Source: Ascaphus truei (taxonomy: Eukaryota > Chordata > Amphibia > Anura > Ascaphidae). From it: a stretch of 64,000 nucleotides of DNA. The DNA lies in assembly GCA_036426205.1 (NCBI GenBank), contig CM071570.1:52842187-52906186 (forward strand), given 5' to 3'. Made by a program: the position numbers and the translations under genes. This document shows positions 23,373 to 64,000 of this stretch, in pieces. The notes under the pieces are model-generated. The model was not told where the DNA came from. It saw only the letters and a list, made by a program, of their open reading frames with translations, and did not search any database. Each line of letters starts with the position of its first letter. The first letter of the stretch is position 1.

Positions 23373-23548
23373 TATTCGCCCTGACCCCTTTATAAACCTG
23401 AAAAAGAAACCGGCTACAATTTATCTGTCAAGTAGTTTACTCCTCCTCCTGTATATTACCAGACCACACCAGATTAATTCCAAATAATGCAAAGCCAAGC
23501 TGTCCCCGAACGTAGTCCTTCCTGCCCATTTACTGTTGGGACCCCACA

Positions 23549-23580
23549 TTGATGAGACGCAAAAGGTTGAAACAGCTGCC
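23549..23580 (+). ncRNA. Hammerhead-ribozyme-like core with palindromic helix III
   Basis: TTGATGA (23549-23555), a short stem GAC/GUU with loop, GAAAC at 23569-23573, then AACAGCTGCC, nearly the palindrome ACAGCTGT. Conserved C of CTGATGA is T here. A dimeric hammerhead with a palindromic helix III is the suggested ancestor. See finding. Confidence 0.4.
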
Positions 23581-23700
23581 TGGGAGGTTGCACTGGCCAT
23601 GCACTTTAACCCAAGCTGTGCTGAAAAGCAGTGTGATACGGCAGGCAGAAGCTTAAAAGTGGCCCAAGTTACAATGGACGAGAAGAAAAGTCACACATGG

Positions 23701-23870
23701 AGTGTTCATTTGCATGTCATTACCCAGAATCCCTGGCTGCAGAGGAAGAATTGTATGCTAAGAAATAAGGAAAGGCAGGTTTACAGACCTGTCAGGACAT
23801 GTGAATGTGCTCAGAAGTGGTATTTGTATTTGCTGTACAGTGTAGGCGTTATCACTTTTTTGTGCCTGGA
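23701..23870 (+). repeat. Dispersed 175-bp repeat, copy 1
   Basis: GTTCATTTGCATGTCATTAC, CCAGAATCCCTGGCTGCAG, GCAGACCTGTC-like and CATGTGAATGTGCTC blocks occur in the same order at 33367-33540 and 56245-56420. The open frame spanning 23536-24021 reads through this repeat and is not a gene. Confidence 0.8.
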
Positions 23871-24237
23871 TATTCCCTACAAATTCAGGACAATGGACCA
23901 TTGCCAATCCCATCTTGATAAGAAGTCATGGACATTTCAATCATTTTATAATAGGCATTATATGGCTATATGGCTATTAGAATATTTGTATACATTCTAT
24001 GGCTACATTAAAAATAAATAATGTAATGTATCCGTTTGTTTTTTATTGTAGTGAAATACTGCTTTTTGCAATAGAACAGCATTTTGACATTCAAGCGACA
24101 CATTGCACCCCTGAAATGTCATGTACGTGTGACCAAGTATAATAATGTACCAAATGACTAAAATACTTTAAAAATGAAGTCAGAATGGTAGGTTTTTTTT
24201 TCATACAAAAAAATTTAATAAATATTACTTTTCAAAA

Positions 24238-24243
24238 TTTATT
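24238..24243 (-). promoter_or_regulatory. JAG1: Candidate JAG1 poly(A) signal AATAAA
   Basis: AATAAA on the minus strand, followed by TTTTGAAAAGTAATATTT and T-rich sequence. It is the last canonical hexamer before the sequence changes to the repeat-bearing region below 24100. Earlier hexamers exist in the UTR, so alternative ends are possible. Confidence 0.55.
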
Positions 24244-24455
24244 GCCAGGAACAACACATCAAAGATGCATTTAAAGGTTCATATAACACTAATATCACAA
24301 TACAGGGTATCTTCAGGACCTCAGTGGCTAACCAATGAGATTACTATGTTCAGCCTTGGTTGTATATTTTAAACATAGTAATAGCACTTTAACAGCTGCC
24401 GTACTTGAGAGGCCTGCGGCGTGTTGCTGCTCTGCAGTGCCTTGCAGGCGCCTTC

Positions 24456-24462
24456 AATACTG
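24456..24462 (-). promoter_or_regulatory. miR-200b/c/429-type seed match (7-mer) in JAG1 3' UTR
   Basis: The minus strand reads CAGTATT, complementary to miR-200b/c/429 seed positions 2-8. JAG1 is a reported target of the miR-200 family in mammals. Sits within 90 nt of the other two seed matches, near the distal end of the UTR. Confidence 0.4.
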
Positions 24463-24492
24463 CAGTTGTTAATGCACTTGAATGTTAAGGCA

Positions 24493-24499
24493 GGCAGTG
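24493..24499 (-). promoter_or_regulatory. miR-34-type seed match (7-mer) in JAG1 3' UTR
   Basis: The minus strand reads CACTGCC, complementary to miR-34 seed positions 2-8. JAG1 is a known miR-34 target in mammals, which raises the prior for this site. Confidence 0.4.
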
Positions 24500-24541
24500 T
24501 AATGTATGGAAAAGCTACAGTGATCACTGGACATTCTACTG

Positions 24542-24549
24542 TTCAAGTA
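24542..24549 (-). promoter_or_regulatory. miR-26-type seed match (8-mer) in JAG1 3' UTR
   Basis: The minus strand reads TACTTGAA, a full 8-mer match to the miR-26 seed. Seed matching only; no expression or conservation data are available here. Confidence 0.35.
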
Positions 24550-25870
24550 TTCAACAACTAGCTTATTAGAATACTCCCTAGTATCAGTAGATTAAAAAAA
24601 AAAAAAAAATCATATCTACAAGTGGTTCTGTAGTACATTTCATGGTGGAAAAAAAAAATCACAATTTACAAAATAAGATTGCTGTGCTTCCAACATCACA
24701 CGCTAATTTGATATATATATATTTTTTTAACATGCAACCACTCACATTTCTTGTACATAAAAGTTATAGCTCAATTTGTTCCCTTGCGCTGCCTTGTAGC
24801 AGAATATCTGCCGGTCACTAAGTATTTTTTTTTTCTGTAGTGTTTTTTTTTTTTTTTTTTAAACAATTTTTATCAAAGCCAAAAGCAGCAAAGATTGTTC
24901 TAACGTCTAAATCTCAAAACTGTCTCAGTCTGAACTTACAAAAAAGTTTTAAAGTGATACTATATAAAAAGGTGTTTTGAACATTTGACATCGTACAAAA
25001 ACAGCATTGGAGGCATTTACGTAAGCCTGTTCTATTGTTAAAAAATAAACTATTTTAGAACACCTTAATTTTGGCATATAGGAAACATGTAACAAGAAAA
25101 AAAATAAAATAAAAACAATGAAGAAGCCACAAGCTTACAAAGCTATCAAAAACCTTCAACTCTAAACACATACATATAAATAAAAAGGAATGATATTTAA
25201 GGCTCTTGATTATTAAGTTAATAAATCAAATATACACAGTGATTAATAAAAAAAAATGAATTATTTACAGGTCTATACAAAACTTCTACTTTGACATTTC
25301 TTCATTTTACCAGCGACAGCTGACAGTCCCACCCGCCCCCTCCCAACACAAAATACAATAAAAAAAATAAATAATAAACTTAATTTTGATAGTTGCTGTG
25401 GTTCTGAGCTGCAAAGGCACTTTCAAATACAGAACTAGTTGTATGCGTCTCCATAAAAACCAATATACAAAAGAAAATATTTAATAAATATAAATAAAAT
25501 GTATTATTCTAAGACTGTATTATTATGGACACCTGTCGAAAAAAGTTGAAGCAAAAATAAGAGCTAAAAAAAAAAAAAAAAAAGGTAATAAAGGCTATGC
25601 AATGTCTTTCCATGTTTCAGCTGCAGCTGAATTTACATTAGGGCACTTTTGACTAGTTTTGCATAGATGTGAAATGCAGCACTTGGTATTCCAGCCAACC
25701 ACAGCAACTATCATTGCCAGTGTAAGCCCCAGCTTGTCAAAACTTAAATTAACACAGGGATTCTAAGTAAATAATAGCCTTAGACTCAAATATTACACAA
25801 CAGTTTAAGAACTAGAAACTCTGAGCCCTTAATGACAGCCACAGGCTCTGCATGGCAGCGCTGCTGTCTG

Positions 25871-61861
<35,991 letters not shown>

Positions 61862-62150
61862 CGCCTCCTTTCTGCTGCTGCTGCTCACACACACAAACTA
61901 AAAGCTGTGGCCGCAGCTCTGATATACTCTGCCGATTTGAGCATGCACGAGTGGAAAACAACACACTTTGCAAGGCTTTCCTATTGTACGCCGATCTTCA
62001 ATGCCAAGCAGCCAACCTCCTTCTATTATTTGGATTCTTCTGCTTTTTTTTTTTTAATTCTGATCCTTTTCTCTCTTTTTTGTTGTTGCAAAATCAGCTG
62101 CAACCGTTCGATCAGACAGACAATAAGAGCCAAAGACCTGAAAGCCCGTC
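61862..62150 (-). promoter_or_regulatory. JAG1: JAG1 leader and putative core promoter
   Basis: Upstream of the ATG the minus strand holds a CAG-repeat-like GAGCAGCAGCAGCAG. At about 61910-61975 lies a block reading GTTGTTTTCCACTCGTGCAT, then GCTCAAATCGG and CAGAGTATATCAGAGC. That block closely resembles the human JAG1 mRNA leader as I remember it, including a CCAAT-like and a TATA-like element. Whether the TATATC at about 61921-61927 acts as a TATA box or lies inside the leader cannot be told from sequence. Confidence 0.6.
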
Positions 62151-64000
62151 TGTGAGCACACTCGCTGACTGCTTCATCTATGCAGGCTTTGCAGGAGGAG
62201 CTGGAGGAGGGAGAGGAGAGAGGGGGGGGGGGGAGGCATGTGTCATTTTAATATTCATGAAGCAGGGTGGTCAGATGGTGCTGGCAACACCCATACCTAA
62301 TACACATGGGGGTTGGAAGAAGACTGACAGCAAAGGAAAAGCTGTCTGAAGGTGAGCGAGACAGGTAGGAAGTTGGGATTAGCTGGCAATAGGCAAACCA
62401 TATGCCAGTCACAACAAGACAGGAAAATAACACACTTTAAATTTTTTTTTTTTTTTTTGTAAAGCTAGTGCAAACTTGTGCCATGGTACTGTATTTGAAG
62501 CCCGAAGAGGAAGCGAGCACAGGAAAAGCAAACAGGGAAAAGCGTGCTGAATAGGAGTGAGTGGGAATGTCGTGATTTGGAGTCTTGAGGATGAGCAGAA
62601 GTTCAATTGGCAGGAATGTTTCACAGCAGTGACACTATTTCCCAAGGGCGGCTATTCACCACCAGAGCCTACATGTGTCAGGCATTGGGGCTGTGGGAAT
62701 AAGGAAGAATATGAAGTGCTTTGCAATGAATTGCTCTTGAAGCAAAAAAATAAATAAAAAATAGTTAAAAAAAATAAGTAAATAGGAATGTGCAAAAAAA
62801 AAATCATGAGACTTGTATTTAGAAGATATACATGCATACAAGAATTACTGGTGTTCCTAACAAAATGGTGGCACTGCAGCGCAATGTGTCGCAATCCTCT
62901 CTTGCAAGGAAGGCCTTAAAACATATGTTCTGTGGTAACCCCTTAGGACTCATCAGTGTTTTGAAAATATATTTCTTATCAACTTGTAGAATGTAGGCAT
63001 AATGGCCCATATTTACTAGGCAGTGTTAAGGTCACCGGAAAACACCGTTGGTAGACGTTATAGAGTGACTCCAGTTACCATCTTACACCAACAACCCCCT
63101 CAGTTTTTCTAAAAAAGAATTAGTAGGGTCCTACAGTCGTCTTCCTATAATTCAAAGCATTCGCTGCAATGAATACAATAAACAGGAAAATAAATACAGC
63201 ATGTTCCGGTAATAGTGGACATAGGGCAACCAATCTGCTTTTGCTTATCACTAATTTTCTCACAGAGAAAAATGAAAGACAATCCTGGTGAATAGATACG
63301 CTCTTTAATTGCCTGTGGCCCTAAGCAATTACAGTGTGTGACCATGTCTTGTATACCCCCAGCGTGAAATCTTTAGGGCAACACTAGCACAGCGTTAACC
63401 TTTTAATCCCTCTAGTGCCAAAGGGGCGTGCTGGCCACTCAGGCACTGAATGAACATAACAGATCTTCATGCTACTGCAGATTTTAAAGTTTGAAATGTT
63501 ACCAAGAAACCACCTGTCCCACCTTTTTTATATATATTTTTTGCTATTTTTGGTATGCTGATTTTGTCATCAGCAGAGTCAAGTGTGGCTGTCCCTTCAA
63601 AATGTAGTATGTCCTTAGACATTCTTGGAGGTCAGCACTGCAATGGCTCCCTATTTCTCCTACTGTACATTTAGGGGTAATCATGACTGTGGCTCTCAGA
63701 TCTGGGGTTATGTTCAGAGAACTGTAGGAGACGTCAGTAGATGGATCAAAATCATATGGTTGCCACACTTGCCAGAATATCTATGGCGCTCTGGTGCCAC
63801 AAAGATTCTGGAATCAATACTGTACAGTATGTGCAATTCATTTATATATCCTGCTGCCATTTACCTTAATTAGGGTGCCCTTATAAAGGTACCTGTTACA
63901 TCATTGCACACTGCTAATTTTTTTAAGGGATGATCGGTCTGACTGCTCCGTCGGCCTGATCAAAATGGACGTGATGACCCTCCACTTAAATAAGGCTGAA
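62151..64000. other. JAG1 5' flank, no gene recognised
   Basis: Contains a purine tract at about 62200-62235 with a G12 run, a poly(T) at about 62441-62458, A-rich stretches near 62740-62800, and one copy of the TTAAC..AGTGCCA motif at about 63393-63455. I see no exon, RNA gene or recognisable transposon. Regulatory elements of JAG1 are likely here but cannot be picked out by eye. Confidence 0.5.

Larger units (their letters stand above)
24215..25870 (-). other. JAG1: JAG1 3' UTR (predicted extent)
   Basis: About 1.65 kb of AT-rich sequence downstream of the stop, low in dispersed repeats, containing internal A and T homopolymers (for example T22 near 24840). The end is set by the poly(A) signal at 24238-24243 with a cleavage site placed roughly 20 nt beyond. 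Length is in the range known for vertebrate JAG1 3' UTRs. The exact end is inference. Confidence 0.7.

Noticed and set aside
1..24000. SLX4IP, which lies tail to tail with JAG1 in human
   Set aside because: I found no + strand exon with recognisable similarity; it may lie outside the window or be too divergent to see by eye.
23536..24021. 161-codon + strand open frame
   Set aside because: Runs through the hammerhead-like segment and the 175-bp dispersed repeat; the frame is not kept in the other two copies.

Overview
The window is vertebrate nuclear DNA, most likely from a frog (anuran amphibian). Reasons: one intron-rich gene whose protein is plainly vertebrate JAG1; a repeat mix of L2/CR1-clade LINEs, a Penelope-like element, a broken Tc1/mariner, CORE-SINE/MIR-like SINEs and many palindromic MITEs; and several repeats I recall from anuran genomes. 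The species cannot be named from the sequence alone.

The only protein-coding gene I can support is JAG1 (Jagged1, a Notch ligand) on the minus strand, start codon at 61861 and stop at 25871. All 26 coding exons can be placed. Every intron has GT..AG ends, the phases join without a break, and the exons sum to 3657 nt (1218 residues plus stop). Order along the protein: signal peptide (exon 1), N-terminal MNNL/C2-like region (2-3), DSL domain (4), 16 EGF repeats (5-21), von Willebrand C-like/cysteine-rich region (22-23), juxtamembrane region (24-25), transmembrane helix, cytoplasmic tail and C-terminal MEYIV (26). The 3' UTR runs to about 24215. The putative leader and core promoter lie at about 61862-62150.

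Region 1-24.2 kb, downstream of JAG1, is repeat-dominated: an L2-like LINE fragment (1-960); inverted copies of one repeat plus a foldback and a CA/TGCAGCTA composite repeat (1.75-3.7 kb); a truncated Tc1-like transposon (5.3-6.5 kb); a Penelope-like element (PLE) on the minus strand in at least three pieces between 14 and 7.4 kb, broken by a roughly 3.4 kb composite of palindromes (8.7-12.1 kb) and by a smaller insertion; a tandem repeat of about 1 kb units carrying a G-rich TATGTATTGGGG minisatellite, split by a CR1/L2-like LINE (13.8-17.7 kb); a possible solo LTR (17.7-18.5 kb); a purine-rich minisatellite (18.5-18.95 kb); and several foldback elements and AT repeats (19-23.4 kb).

Within JAG1, repeats are sparser: SINE-like and foldback elements in introns 2, 3, 18, 20, 23, 24 and 25, dinucleotide arrays, and long G runs on the + strand (C runs in the transcript), one of which forms the polypyrimidine tract of exon 21.

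The most interesting non-gene signal is a set of three hammerhead-ribozyme-like cores (7.77, 23.55 and 32.17 kb). One lies in the 3' region of the PLE, one precedes a dispersed repeat of about 175 bp, and one lies between inverted arms. Together they suggest PLE terminal repeats or small retrozyme-like elements. This is inference from motif reading and needs a covariance-model search.
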